The notes below the pieces were generated by a model. The model was not told the origin of the DNA, ran no database searches, and saw only the letters and a list, made by a program, of their open reading frames with translations. Position numbers and translations under genes: made by a program. A stretch of DNA of 47,769 nt from NCBI GenBank assembly GCA_948470905.1, contig CAOKQK010000017.1, forward strand, positions 1 to 47,769, written 5' to 3'. Numbering within the stretch: the stretch's first letter is position 1; each line of letters begins with the position of its first letter. The DNA comes from an uncultured Lachnospiraceae bacterium. Its GTDB lineage: Bacteria > Bacillota > Clostridia > Lachnospirales > Lachnospiraceae. Positions 9,140 to 17,241 of the stretch are shown here, piece by piece.

Positions 9140-9618
9140 ACCTGATCACCCTTCCTTTCCTTTTTCAACAGCTCCTTTGCCCTGAAAAAATTTACCCTTG
9201 CCCAGTTTTCCGACTCTCCCATGATCCTGCCGATCTCCTTGAACGACAAGCCCACAGAAGCCCTGAGATATACGACTTCCCTCATATTGACAGGAAGCTT
9301 GTGAAGCCTGTCCAGGACATCCAGCAGCTCCTCCCGCGCCAGAACCTGCCGTTCCACCTCCGTTCCCTCTGAGGGCACCCAGTCCGCCTCTTCCAGCGGA
9401 ATATTTATCTTGTGTTTCTCCCAATGCTGATACAACAGATGCTTGGCAATCTGGCAGAGCCACACCGATATCTTGCAGGCGCCGTTGTAACGTCCTATGG
9501 ACTTGATGGCCTGCAGGAAGGTCTCCTGGGTCAGATCCTCCGCCAGATCTGCATTCCTGCACTTTGAGAGCAGAAAATGATATACCAATTCCGCGTTTTC
9601 TTTGTATAGTTCTTCCAT
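9136..9618 (-). CDS. ECF-type RNA polymerase sigma factor
   Basis: A 160-aa group IV sigma factor. Region 2 is visible in DLAEDLTQETFLQAIKSI near residues 24-42 followed by WLCQIAKHLL, and region 4 in LPVNMREVVYLRASVGLSF plus KEIGRIMGES with a helix-turn-helix ending in RAKELLKK. Region 3 is missing, as expected. AAGG directly precedes the ATG within GGGGAATAAGG. It is cotranscribed with the anti-sigma factor and probably the CPBP protein. Its regulon is unknown; ECF factors usually activate their own promoter, so the AT-rich leader upstream (9619-9760) is the natural place to look. Confidence 0.9.
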   Translation of the reverse strand: MEELYKENAELVYHFLLSKCRNADLAEDLTQETFLQAIKSIGRYNGACKISVWLCQIAKHLLYQHWEKHKINIPLEEADWVPSEGTEVERQVLAREELLDVLDRLHKLPVNMREVVYLRASVGLSFKEIGRIMGESENWARVNFFRAKELLKKERKGDQV

Positions 9619-9818
9619 CCTTATTCCCCTTGCGTAATCTGACGGGCGTTTTGGCCAATATCCTGGATAGTCTTGTTCCGGATCTGCCTTGCTTTGTGCT
9701 TTCTCATGGAATATATCCTGTTTAAAAAGGTTTTGTTACAAATTTTTTTGATTTTTTTAGTATGCAAAAGCAAGGCGGAAGAAAAAGCCGTTAAAGCGTG
9801 TGCCTGCCGGGCACACCC
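9619..9818. other. Intergenic leader of the sigma operon
   Basis: This holds the promoter side of the sigma factor gene and a second hairpin, GTGTGCC (9798-9804) pairing with GGCACAC (9810-9816). I could not assign a confident promoter. The A/T-rich run at 9720-9760 is the likeliest location. No gene is seen. Confidence 0.4.
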
Positions 9819-9847
9819 AAAAAAGGGAAAGCAACATGTGCTTTCCC
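9819..9847 (-). terminator. Intrinsic terminator of the Gld-like ABC operon
   Basis: On the minus strand GGGAAAGCA pairs perfectly with TGCTTTCCC (plus-strand arms 9839-9847 and 9825-9833, loop of five), followed by a run of six T. It lies 25 bases after the DUF4340 gene stop. Confidence 0.85.
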
Positions 9848-9871
9848 CTTCAGCAGGCAACCGCCTTTTAC

Positions 9872-10582
9872 TCATTCTGCTCCTGTATTTCCCTCAGTAT
9901 CCGTATCCGCTCCTGAACCCGCGTCTCCCTCAGCTTCCGTATCGGCTCCTGAACCCGTGTCTCCCTCAGCTTCCGTATCCGCTCCGGTTCCCTTATCTCC
10001 CTCAGCTCCCGTATCCGTTCCTGAGCCCGTGTCCCCTGAGCCTTCCTCCGGAACCTCAATGATATCCTCCGGACCGCGATCAAAACGATCCATGTAGGTC
10101 TGCGGCACGATATACACAATGCCTGGCTGGTCCGGAACCTGGATGTAATAGCTTTCCGTCGTGAGATTCTTGTCACCCACATTAATACGGAACCTCTGGA
10201 CCGCCGTGTCAAAAATAATGGTCCTCTGCGGGACGTCAAGCCCATACTGGCTCAAATCTGTCACGTCCTCCAGTGCCTGGGTCGCCCTGAGGTCAGCAGT
10301 CCCCATAGCCATGGCGTTTAAATAATACGGCTTAACTGTCTGAGAATGATCCTCCGCCAGATACCATGTCCCGTCTACCTTTTCATACTGGTAAGTGACG
10401 CCCTCAAAGTCATAGATTATGTTAATGATATCATCGCTTTTTACATCAAATACAACAATACCTTCCTCCTCCGCGGGCTTCTGAGCCTGCGCCTCATTAT
10501 ATTTCCGGAGCCCAAAGAAAGCTCCCACCAGCGCCGCCAGTATCAACACCAATACTATCAATTGTATTTTTTGCTTCTTCAT
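9872..10582 (-). CDS. DUF4340 domain membrane-anchored protein
   Basis: The last gene of the three-gene ABC operon. Residues 1-27 after the chosen start form a positively charged N-terminus and one membrane helix, followed by an extracellular DUF4340 domain (VTYQYEKVDGTWYLAED, then TVKPYYLNAMAMGTADL). The C-terminus is about 45 residues of acidic repeats, roughly 3.5 copies of a 12-residue unit of the type GSGADTEAEGDT. I start it at the ATG at 10582, which overlaps the preceding stop by one base (TGATG) and has GGAG about nine bases upstream, rather than eight codons earlier. DUF4340 proteins usually accompany GldG-like proteins; their biochemical role is not known. Confidence 0.85.
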   Translation of the reverse strand: MKKQKIQLIVLVLILAALVGAFFGLRKYNEAQAQKPAEEEGIVVFDVKSDDIINIIYDFEGVTYQYEKVDGTWYLAEDHSQTVKPYYLNAMAMGTADLRATQALEDVTDLSQYGLDVPQRTIIFDTAVQRFRINVGDKNLTTESYYIQVPDQPGIVYIVPQTYMDRFDRGPEDIIEVPEEGSGDTGSGTDTGAEGDKGTGADTEAEGDTGSGADTEAEGDAGSGADTDTEGNTGAE

Positions 10583-12705
10583 CAGCGCTTTCTCCTTCTG
10601 AACCAAATGATAAAGCCTGCCACCAGGCAGCCCGCAGGCAGAATGATCACCGTGACCGCCCCGATCAGCTTAGCCGTCCCCTGCGGCACCATCAGGTAAG
10701 AAAGCTCATAGCTTTTTACCGGGATGGAAACGCTTACCTCATGATCCACAAAACTGCCCACCGTATTGCTGAACAGGGTCAGGTTGCTGCCGCTCGCCCA
10801 GCTGTTGGCCTCATCGGTAAAGATCTGGTCACAGCCAAAGATCACCATGGTCCCCTGGCTGCCGTCCTCATTGGTCCGGACTGCAGACAGGCCCACAGCA
10901 AACGGGCCGTCCACATCATTGCTGCCCTTGTCATAGTTCTGCACATTTTGGGTATCTGCCTTGGCGAAGGCTTTGTCCGAGGTGCTCATAAACTCATTGT
11001 ATGACATTCCCTCCGCTGATTTGTCCAAGATTTTGATGCCCTGGGAAAAAGGTGCAAAAATATAATTCCGTCCCGAACCATAAATACCTGCAGTGTAAGC
11101 ACTGCTCGAAAGCTCCGGCAGCAGATAGTAAGGGACCATTGCGTATCTCTGTGTGTCCTTCTCTACTATCATTCCGTCCACCATTTCAATCCCCATATGC
11201 GCAAACAGCTTATCCAGGTTCGGCGTCTCCTCGTTCTCGTCATAGCCCGTAACCATGATCACGCTGCCGCCCCGGTTAAGATACTCCATGATCTTGCTCA
11301 CATCCACTTCGGAAAAATCCTTCACTGCCCCATTGACAAGCAGACATGCCGCATCCTCCGGAACAGCCTCATAATTCAGAAGATTGATGGACTCATATTC
11401 CACATTCTCCTTTTCCAGGGCGCTGTTAAAGCTGCCGCTCAAAGTGTATTCCCCATGCCCCTGGGTAAGGTATATCTTAGGCATGTCATCAGACAGCACA
11501 AAGTCCAGCGCGCTGGTAATCTGCCCCTCCGCGTCATAGCCGGTGGGAACATAGGAATATGTGGTATAGTCAATGCTGGTCGCATAGATATCGCTGTAAT
11601 CAATGACTTTGCTGCGCTTTTCGCTCACCACGATCAGACTGTTCATGGAAATGCTGCTGTCAGTATATTGCGCGAAAAACCGCGGATTTACATTTGGATC
11701 CACATACTCAACCTTAATGTGCCTGGAGGCGTCCTCATAGCGCTGCAGGGTCTGGGCAAGAGTGCTGTCGCTGGTATCCTCTGCCGCGATCACATAGATC
11801 GTCACATCCTCCTGGATCCCCTTGATATATTCCTTCGTCTGGTCAGTGATGGAGTACAGCTTCTCCGTGGTAACGTCAATGGACAGCCAGGATGCCGGTA
11901 TCTCACCCGCAAAGAAGTTTACCGCCACTACTACCGCCACCATCACCGCTATCATTCCGGTGCTGTAGGCGCCTATGCTCATATTTTTGACAGAAACGCT
12001 GTACCGCCTTTTCTGGATGAACTGCACCGTCAAAAACAGCGCCAGCGCGGTCATGGAAATAAAATACACCACCGACTGCAGGTCCAGCATGCCGTTCAGC
12101 ATATTGGAATAGGGCGTCGACATATCCAGGCAGCTGAGAAGCTTCGTCAAAAGATTCCCCGTATCGGAGATCAGGCTGCAGATCGAGGTCATCATGTACA
12201 TCAAAAACAATATTATAAAAGTAAGTACCGAGGATATCACCTGGCTCTCCGTCAGGGAAGACACCATTACCCCGATGGCAATCGCCATCATCCCATAGAG
12301 GAAAAAGCCCAGGATAGCCACATAGGCACTGGCCAAAGGCACAGTCCCAAACCTGCTCATGATCAGGGGATAAGTACACACAACCGCGGTTGGTATGGCA
12401 TATATGGTCATAAGCGCCAGAAATTTCCCCATGACGATACCGCCCACAGACACCGGCGCCGTCAGTATGAGCTGGTCAGTCTTGCTCCTCTTTTCCTCGG
12501 CAAGGATCCTCATGGTCAGGACCGGGACCGCAATAAAAAACAAAAGGGTCACGCTGGACACAGAATAGGAAAATTCAGGATATCTGTCCAACATATTATA
12601 TACAAAGAAATACAATCCGATAAAAAACAATGTCACTGCGATGAACAGCAGCCCGATAAAAGAACGGAAATAGGATTTAAGCTCTCTCTTATATATCGCA
12701 AACAT
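10582..12705 (-). CDS. ABC-2 permease fused to GldG-like extracellular domain
   Basis: A 707-aa fusion of two proteins that are separate in Bacteroidetes gliding systems. Residues 1-240 contain six hydrophobic segments of an ABC-2 permease (GldF-like; starts MFAIYKRELKSYFRSFIGLL, with RILAEEKRSKTDQLIL in the loop). After a further helix near 245-265, residues ~270-640 form a GldG/ABC-auxiliary domain (TTEKLYSITDQTKEYIKG, LTQGHGEYTLSG, LLVNGAVKDFSEVD). A last helix near 680-700 ends in RRRKR. It follows the ATPase gene by one base and overlaps the DUF4340 gene, so the three form one complex. In Firmicutes this set is not linked to gliding; the substrate is unknown. Confidence 0.87.
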   Translation of the reverse strand: MFAIYKRELKSYFRSFIGLLFIAVTLFFIGLYFFVYNMLDRYPEFSYSVSSVTLLFFIAVPVLTMRILAEEKRSKTDQLILTAPVSVGGIVMGKFLALMTIYAIPTAVVCTYPLIMSRFGTVPLASAYVAILGFFLYGMMAIAIGVMVSSLTESQVISSVLTFIILFLMYMMTSICSLISDTGNLLTKLLSCLDMSTPYSNMLNGMLDLQSVVYFISMTALALFLTVQFIQKRRYSVSVKNMSIGAYSTGMIAVMVAVVVAVNFFAGEIPASWLSIDVTTEKLYSITDQTKEYIKGIQEDVTIYVIAAEDTSDSTLAQTLQRYEDASRHIKVEYVDPNVNPRFFAQYTDSSISMNSLIVVSEKRSKVIDYSDIYATSIDYTTYSYVPTGYDAEGQITSALDFVLSDDMPKIYLTQGHGEYTLSGSFNSALEKENVEYESINLLNYEAVPEDAACLLVNGAVKDFSEVDVSKIMEYLNRGGSVIMVTGYDENEETPNLDKLFAHMGIEMVDGMIVEKDTQRYAMVPYYLLPELSSSAYTAGIYGSGRNYIFAPFSQGIKILDKSAEGMSYNEFMSTSDKAFAKADTQNVQNYDKGSNDVDGPFAVGLSAVRTNEDGSQGTMVIFGCDQIFTDEANSWASGSNLTLFSNTVGSFVDHEVSVSIPVKSYELSYLMVPQGTAKLIGAVTVIILPAGCLVAGFIIWFRRRKR

Positions 12706-12706
12706 A

Positions 12707-13885
12707 CTATTGCTCCTCCTTTGTATCTGCCGCCTTGCTTTCTGCGGCAGCTTCGCCTGCCGCTCTGCCTTTCACTGCGCCTGCCTCCGCTGTAGCACTG
12801 CCATCCGCTGCGCCTGCTTCCGCCGCAGCTGCGCTGTCTCCGGCGGCTGTCCCGTCTTCTTCCGCCGTTTCTTCGCCATCCTGCGCGTCTTTCTGTACAC
12901 CCTTGGAATGCCTGCCTCCGAACAGCCCTTTCTTCGCCTTCTCCCTGGGCTTTACATCCCCGGTCAGTTCCAGGAAGATGTCCTCCAGAGATTTCTGCGT
13001 GGGAATCATTTCCATAACAGGCAGCTTCGCCTCCGCAAGCCCATAGAATACCGCCTCCCTTGCATCGGCGCCCTCCTGAAAGAGAATCATCGCCTTTGCC
13101 AGGCCCGGATCATGGGCCGCCTCCATTTTTACAGACGCAATCTCCGGAATTGCCTCCAGAGCCGCCTTCAGCTTCTGCGCATCACCCTTCACAGTCAGCT
13201 GCAGCTCCATGGAGCCTGTCATCAGCCTTTGCAGCCCCTCCGGGGAATCGCTGGCAACAAGCTGCCCGTGGGCAATAATCATAATGTGGTCGCATACTGC
13301 GCTGACCTCGGACAAAATATGGGAGCTCAGTATGATTGTATGGTTTTTGCCCAGCTCCCGGATCAGGTCGCGGATTTCTATGATCTGTTTGGGGTCCAGC
13401 CCCACCGACGGCTCATCCAGCACAATGACCTCCGGATTGCCCAGCACAGCCTGCGCCAGACCCACCCTCTGTCTGTAGCCCTTGGACAGGTTCCGGATCA
13501 AACGCCCCCGCATATCCGTGATCTGTGTCATCTCCATGACCTTCTGGATCTGGGCTTTCCTCTCTTTTGACGCTATCTTTTTCAGCTGGGCAACAAAGGA
13601 GAGGTACTCTTCCACCGTCATCTCCGTGTAAAGAGGCGGTATCTCGGGAAGATAGCCAATCTTTTTCTTTGCCTCCTCCGGCTGTTTCTGGATATCCTTG
13701 CCGTCTATCGTCACCGTCCCGCCGGACGCGGCAATGTATCCCGTAAGGATGTTCATGGTTGTGGATTTCCCTGCTCCGTTCGGTCCCAGGAAACCATAAA
13801 TCTGTCCCTTCTCTACCCGAAAGGAAAGATTGTCTATGGCAACATGATCCCCGTACCGTTTCGTAAGATTTGTCACTTCAATCAT
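12707..13885 (-). CDS. ABC transporter ATP-binding protein (Gld-like operon)
   Basis: The ATPase that powers the fused permease. Walker A GPNGAGKST is at residues 34-42, the signature is LSKGYRQRVGLAQA, and Walker B with the catalytic Glu is VIVLDEPSVGLDP. The domain ends around SLEDIFLELTG; after residue ~315 comes an unusual basic then Ala/Gly/Glu-rich low-complexity tail of ~75 residues (KAKKGLFGG, then repeated AAAEAGA-type words). I use the ATG at 13885 (MIEVTNLTKRYG, the typical N-terminus); GGAGG is 15 bases upstream, longer than ideal, while the alternative at 13918 is a TTG with no site. First gene of the operon. Confidence 0.92.
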   Translation of the reverse strand: MIEVTNLTKRYGDHVAIDNLSFRVEKGQIYGFLGPNGAGKSTTMNILTGYIAASGGTVTIDGKDIQKQPEEAKKKIGYLPEIPPLYTEMTVEEYLSFVAQLKKIASKERKAQIQKVMEMTQITDMRGRLIRNLSKGYRQRVGLAQAVLGNPEVIVLDEPSVGLDPKQIIEIRDLIRELGKNHTIILSSHILSEVSAVCDHIMIIAHGQLVASDSPEGLQRLMTGSMELQLTVKGDAQKLKAALEAIPEIASVKMEAAHDPGLAKAMILFQEGADAREAVFYGLAEAKLPVMEMIPTQKSLEDIFLELTGDVKPREKAKKGLFGGRHSKGVQKDAQDGEETAEEDGTAAGDSAAAAEAGAADGSATAEAGAVKGRAAGEAAAESKAADTKEEQ

Positions 13886-13986
13886 ATCTTTGAACCTATA
13901 CCTCCCTGCCCGCTCCAACGGACATTATTTCCCCGTCTGGCCCCACTGCACGATGCCAACACGTTTTCATTTGTTAATTGTATAAA

Positions 13987-14964
13987 TCAATTGTCACCAT
14001 TTCGTGATGATTTTGTGAACGTTTTGTGAACCGAAAACGCCCCGCTGCACCCGTCCCCCTCCGCTGCCAGCATCACACATGGCCCCTTTGCCGGGATATC
14101 GCGAAAGGCAAACTTCTCCTGACCGTTCATGAATTCAAATAAACGCCCGTCCGAATACAGCGCGATCCTAGGGCAGCTGCTGTAAACAGTGGCACAGAAG
14201 CTGCCATTGTCCTGCCTTTTCACGCTCTCCGGCACAATATACACAAAAGGCTCCGGATTCCACCTGGCCTTATATCTGTAAAATTCGGAGGTAAGCCTGC
14301 CGCTGCCTTCCTGGATCAGGCTTCCCTTTCCGCCCCGCAGCATGGGAATATCCCCCAAATTTCCCGTTTCTTCATTGTATTGCAGGCATGACATACTTGT
14401 CAATATCAAAATCCCCAATCGGTCACACAACTGCAAAAAGGGCTTTACCAGCCCTCTCCCCTGCTCTATATAAATACTGTTCGCCCCAAGGCTCAAAAGC
14501 TTCTGCAGGTCTTCCATAAAAAGCCGCTGCCCCTCCGCCGTCCTTGCCTGCGCAGGCATCCTGTATCGGACCGTCCTCAGCTCAAAGGGAGAGCCATTCA
14601 TGACAAATCCCCTCCCGTCCTGACGTCCTGTGCTGCGCAGGGGAAGCGGACGGCAGATCCGGTCGATACAGGCTCCTCTCTCATCCCATAAGGTCACTTC
14701 CAAAGTATACAGATAGGGATCTCTGACTCCGCTCCACAAATGGGGCTGCAGCAGCATCGCCCTCAGCGGTTCTTCCTCCGCAGCCATTCCAAGACATTCC
14801 AACACTGTCTTCTGCTGCCCGTCCCGCAGCCACAGGTGGACGGTCTCCCCCCGGGGCGTCCCTGTATAGCAGAGCTTCCATTCCAGGTAAGCCCTCCCCG
14901 TCTCCAGCCTTATCTGTGTCCCCGCGCCTTCCCCAGGCGCCTTCCTGTCAAATGCCAGACTCAT
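13987..14964 (-). CDS. GH2-like protein with shortened, apparently non-catalytic core
   Basis: The 325-aa protein shows the accessory regions of glycoside hydrolase family 2: a beta-sandwich with LWSGVRDPYLYTLEVTLWD, then GFVMNGSPFELRTVRYRMP, which is the normal entry to the TIM barrel, and LCDRLGILILTSM. The barrel then breaks off: I find no NE acid/base pair or nucleophile Glu, and the last ~100 residues look like another beta domain (FCATVYSSCPRIALYSDGR). GH2 enzymes are usually 600-1000 aa. The ATG at 14964 overlaps the transporter stop by four bases (ATGA), fixing the start and linking it to sugar uptake. It may be a sugar-binding or regulatory relic; function unproven. Confidence 0.7.
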   Translation of the reverse strand: MSLAFDRKAPGEGAGTQIRLETGRAYLEWKLCYTGTPRGETVHLWLRDGQQKTVLECLGMAAEEEPLRAMLLQPHLWSGVRDPYLYTLEVTLWDERGACIDRICRPLPLRSTGRQDGRGFVMNGSPFELRTVRYRMPAQARTAEGQRLFMEDLQKLLSLGANSIYIEQGRGLVKPFLQLCDRLGILILTSMSCLQYNEETGNLGDIPMLRGGKGSLIQEGSGRLTSEFYRYKARWNPEPFVYIVPESVKRQDNGSFCATVYSSCPRIALYSDGRLFEFMNGQEKFAFRDIPAKGPCVMLAAEGDGCSGAFSVHKTFTKSSRNGDN

Positions 14965-16403
14965 CTGCCATCCTCCTGTCTCTGCCTCTTCTCCTGAAGA
15001 ATGGCGGTATTTTTCTCCACCTCTTTTCGGGTAAGCGGATAGGCAAACTGCATGATCAGGAACACGATCAGATAGCACACTCCCGGCACCAGGGTCGCCA
15101 CCGTGTATATCCTCTCCGAGACGGCTTCCGTCTGAGACGGCGCCTCCGAAATATATCCGATTGCTGTCAGCACAAAGCCGCCAAGGCCCCCCGCAAGTGC
15201 CTGTCCCACCTTTCTGGCAAAAGAATACACCGCATAGACCGTGCCGTCCTCCCGCCTGCCGGTGACAACCTCCTGATAGTCAATGATATCCGTGATGAAT
15301 GCCCAGACGATCAGGTTGAACAATCCCACACCCACGGTGCCGCAGAAAAGGAACACCATGAAAACCGGAATGCTTCTCACTCTCAGGAAAAACAATAACA
15401 GGTAGATTATCCCTGCAAAAAGCATGCCGAAAGCTCCCGCCTCTTTCTTTCCCACATCGGCAGCGATCCTGGAGATAAAGGGCGCAAGCAGGAACACCCC
15501 CGCGATGCTCACCACATTGACAATGGCCAGGGCTTTGGCATTCTTAAAGTAATCCAGAAAGAGATAATTGTTCATGGTCTGGCTCAGCAGGCTTGCCAGC
15601 AGCAGCACCAGCGCCGCACAGACGATCGCCAGCAGCGGGCGGTTTCTGCCCAGTCCTGCCAGCATGGCGCCCACTCCTTCCTTTTGGGACTCCTTTTTTT
15701 CAAAAGAGACTCGCTCCCTGCACAGGGAATAACAGAGTATATAACAGGCCACGGACAAAATGCCAAATACGATTGCCGTCACCGTAAAGCTCACCGGCTT
15801 TACAATCTGACTGCCATCCTCCCCTGTGTCATAGACGATCAGCGGAACCAGCGCTCCCACGATCAGTCCCGCCAGGCTTGCACCCACGCTCCGGAAAGTT
15901 GACAGGGATGCCCGGTGCTTCACGTCCGTGCTGATCACCGACGCCATGGAGCCGTATGGGATATTGATCGCCGTGTAGCAAAAACTGCTCCACAAAAGAT
16001 ATGTCACCGTCATATAGACAATCTTCGCCCAATACGCCCACCCCTGCACGAAATAAAGATACATAATGGAGCTTGCCACGGCTACCGGGACACACATTCG
16101 CCGTATCCAGGGTCGGAACCTGCCGTCCTTCGCCGGCTGCACATGGTCTACGATCCTCCCCATGGTCACATCAGTGAAAGCGTCCACTATCCTGGCCCCC
16201 ATGAACAGAATCCCCACTATAAAACCGCTTATGCCCAAAACCTTGGTATAAAATACCATGAGATAATTGCTGGCAAACAGGAAACTGAAATCGTTCCCAA
16301 AATCGCCAAACATATATCCAATCTTGTCCGGCAGCCCAAAAGGACGTTCCGAAACGCTCCTGTCCCTCTTGATATTTCCCCTGTCGTCTACTTGCTTTGC
16401 CAT
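14961..16403 (-). CDS. GPH family sugar:cation symporter (MFS)
   Basis: A 12-helix cytoplasmic membrane transporter of the glycoside-pentoside-hexuronide family, importing a sugar or glycoside with Na+ or H+. Typical signatures are GLPDKIGYMFGDFGNDFSF at the first helix, DAFTDVTMGRIVDHV and the RFRPWI loop after helix 3, and DIIDYQEVVTGRREDGTVYA in the second half. The length (about 480 aa) is normal. The start is either the ATG at 16403 or a GTG at 16427; neither has a strong ribosome binding site, and I prefer the ATG. The coupled GH2-like gene suggests a glycoside substrate, possibly a galactoside or glucuronide. Confidence 0.9.
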   Translation of the reverse strand: MAKQVDDRGNIKRDRSVSERPFGLPDKIGYMFGDFGNDFSFLFASNYLMVFYTKVLGISGFIVGILFMGARIVDAFTDVTMGRIVDHVQPAKDGRFRPWIRRMCVPVAVASSIMYLYFVQGWAYWAKIVYMTVTYLLWSSFCYTAINIPYGSMASVISTDVKHRASLSTFRSVGASLAGLIVGALVPLIVYDTGEDGSQIVKPVSFTVTAIVFGILSVACYILCYSLCRERVSFEKKESQKEGVGAMLAGLGRNRPLLAIVCAALVLLLASLLSQTMNNYLFLDYFKNAKALAIVNVVSIAGVFLLAPFISRIAADVGKKEAGAFGMLFAGIIYLLLFFLRVRSIPVFMVFLFCGTVGVGLFNLIVWAFITDIIDYQEVVTGRREDGTVYAVYSFARKVGQALAGGLGGFVLTAIGYISEAPSQTEAVSERIYTVATLVPGVCYLIVFLIMQFAYPLTRKEVEKNTAILQEKRQRQEDGR

Positions 16404-16579
16404 ATGATAACCACGCCTTTCCCGCACCGGCGTCCGCCGTACAAACTTATATTTCGCAACTTATAAAACCTTATAAGCTAGCATTGCACGCTGCAGGGAA
16501 TATTATTCATGTGGTTTTCCCGCAAACCGGAACAGGCATTTTTTATGACAGTCAACACCCCCGCGGGAATAAACATCCT

Positions 16580-16605
16580 GCTCCTGTCCCGGCGCCGACA
16601 GGAGC
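16580..16605. terminator. Perfect 9-bp hairpin after the 95-aa gene
   Basis: GCTCCTGTC (16580-16588) pairs with GACAGGAGC (16597-16605) around an eight-base CCGGCGCC loop that is itself self-complementary. It lies 14 bases past the minus-strand stop at 16619. There is no good T-run, so termination is likely but not certain. The rest of 16404-16618 holds no gene. Confidence 0.5.
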
Positions 16606-16618
16606 CAAATACGTCCTG

Positions 16619-16906
16619 TCAGTTCAGGATATATGTATCCTGCCGGTCAAAGACCTCCACAGTCATCAGCACTCCCAGACGATAGCCCCGGATGAAGCGC
16701 CTCTGCGCATAAGAGCAGCTTTCCTCAAAAACAGTATCTACCAGGTCTTCCAAAAGCTCCCTGTCCTCATCGCAAAGCCTCTCCTCCAGTTCCTCCTGAA
16801 GCCTGCAGGCTTTCTCGGAAAGCCACTGATACTCATGACTGCGTTCCTCCACTTCCTCCTCCACACATAGACTTCCATCCGCAAACGCATCCAAGATCTT
16901 TCCCAT
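16619..16906 (-). CDS. Small helical acidic protein (possibly DUF6809-like)
   Basis: A 95-aa, almost entirely helical and acidic protein: MGKILDAFADGSLCVEEEVE, then heptad-like EKACRLQEELEERLCDEDRELL and a C-terminal RRFIRGYRLGVLMTVEVF. Similar small proteins are common in Lachnospiraceae; I think of DUF6809 but could not confirm it. AAAGGACAGG lies upstream of the ATG. It is transcribed away from the metallo-hydrolase gene from a shared symmetric promoter palindrome, with a long leader of about 230 bases that carries a second perfect palindrome. Function unknown. Confidence 0.75.
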   Translation of the reverse strand: MGKILDAFADGSLCVEEEVEERSHEYQWLSEKACRLQEELEERLCDEDRELLEDLVDTVFEESCSYAQRRFIRGYRLGVLMTVEVFDRQDTYILN

Positions 16907-16994
16907 TTGTATTGTACCTGTCCTTTCTGAAATTTATTATTTTACCTGTTTTTTTAAAATTACCTGTTTTTTTGATCTTTAACCCCCTATGCAT

Positions 16995-17016
16995 CCTTTG
17001 GCACGCGTGCCAAAGG
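16995..17016. repeat. Perfect 22-bp palindrome in the leader of the 95-aa gene
   Basis: Each half is CCTTTGGCACG; the whole is self-complementary with no mismatch. It lies 89 bases before the small gene. A degenerate relative sits in the leader of the membrane gene at about 40,503-40,527, with a shared GCAT just outside it and a run of C beyond. It could be an operator or an mRNA hairpin. Confidence 0.6.
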
Positions 17017-17147
17017 CAGGCGCTGTTTTCAAAATTTGAATGCCCACATCCAAACTTCAACCTGAAACCACACATTTATGCACTTTTCATTCCTGTCAGG
17101 GATTGTTTTTTGATTATAGTGATTATATGATTTGTCTTTTATGATTT

Positions 17148-17183
17148 ATTATACTTGATTATTTGAAATGAATCAAGTATAAT
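17148..17183. promoter_or_regulatory. Perfectly symmetric divergent promoter palindrome
   Basis: Thirteen-base arms, ATTATACTTGATT (17148-17160) and its exact complement (17171-17183), flank a ten-base spacer. Each arm contains both a -10 (TATAAT) for one direction and a -35 (TTGATT) for the other. Plus strand: TTGATT 17155-17160, 17-base spacer, TATAAT 17178-17183. Minus strand: TTGATT from 17176, 17-base spacer, TATAAT ending at 17148. The two promoters therefore overlap completely and must compete. Confidence 0.7.
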
Positions 17184-17241
17184 TTAATACTGATCCAATA
17201 TTTTTTTCGAGATTGAATAACCGTTCTTAAGGAGTACAAAT

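Noticed and set aside
11197-12795. A 532-codon plus-strand open frame
   Set aside because: It lies opposite the permease and the end of the ATPase gene, has His/Arg-rich shadow composition and no domain or ribosome binding site.
9872-13885. Gliding motility apparatus
   Set aside because: Only the ABC part resembles Gld proteins; other gliding genes are absent and the organism appears to be a Firmicute.
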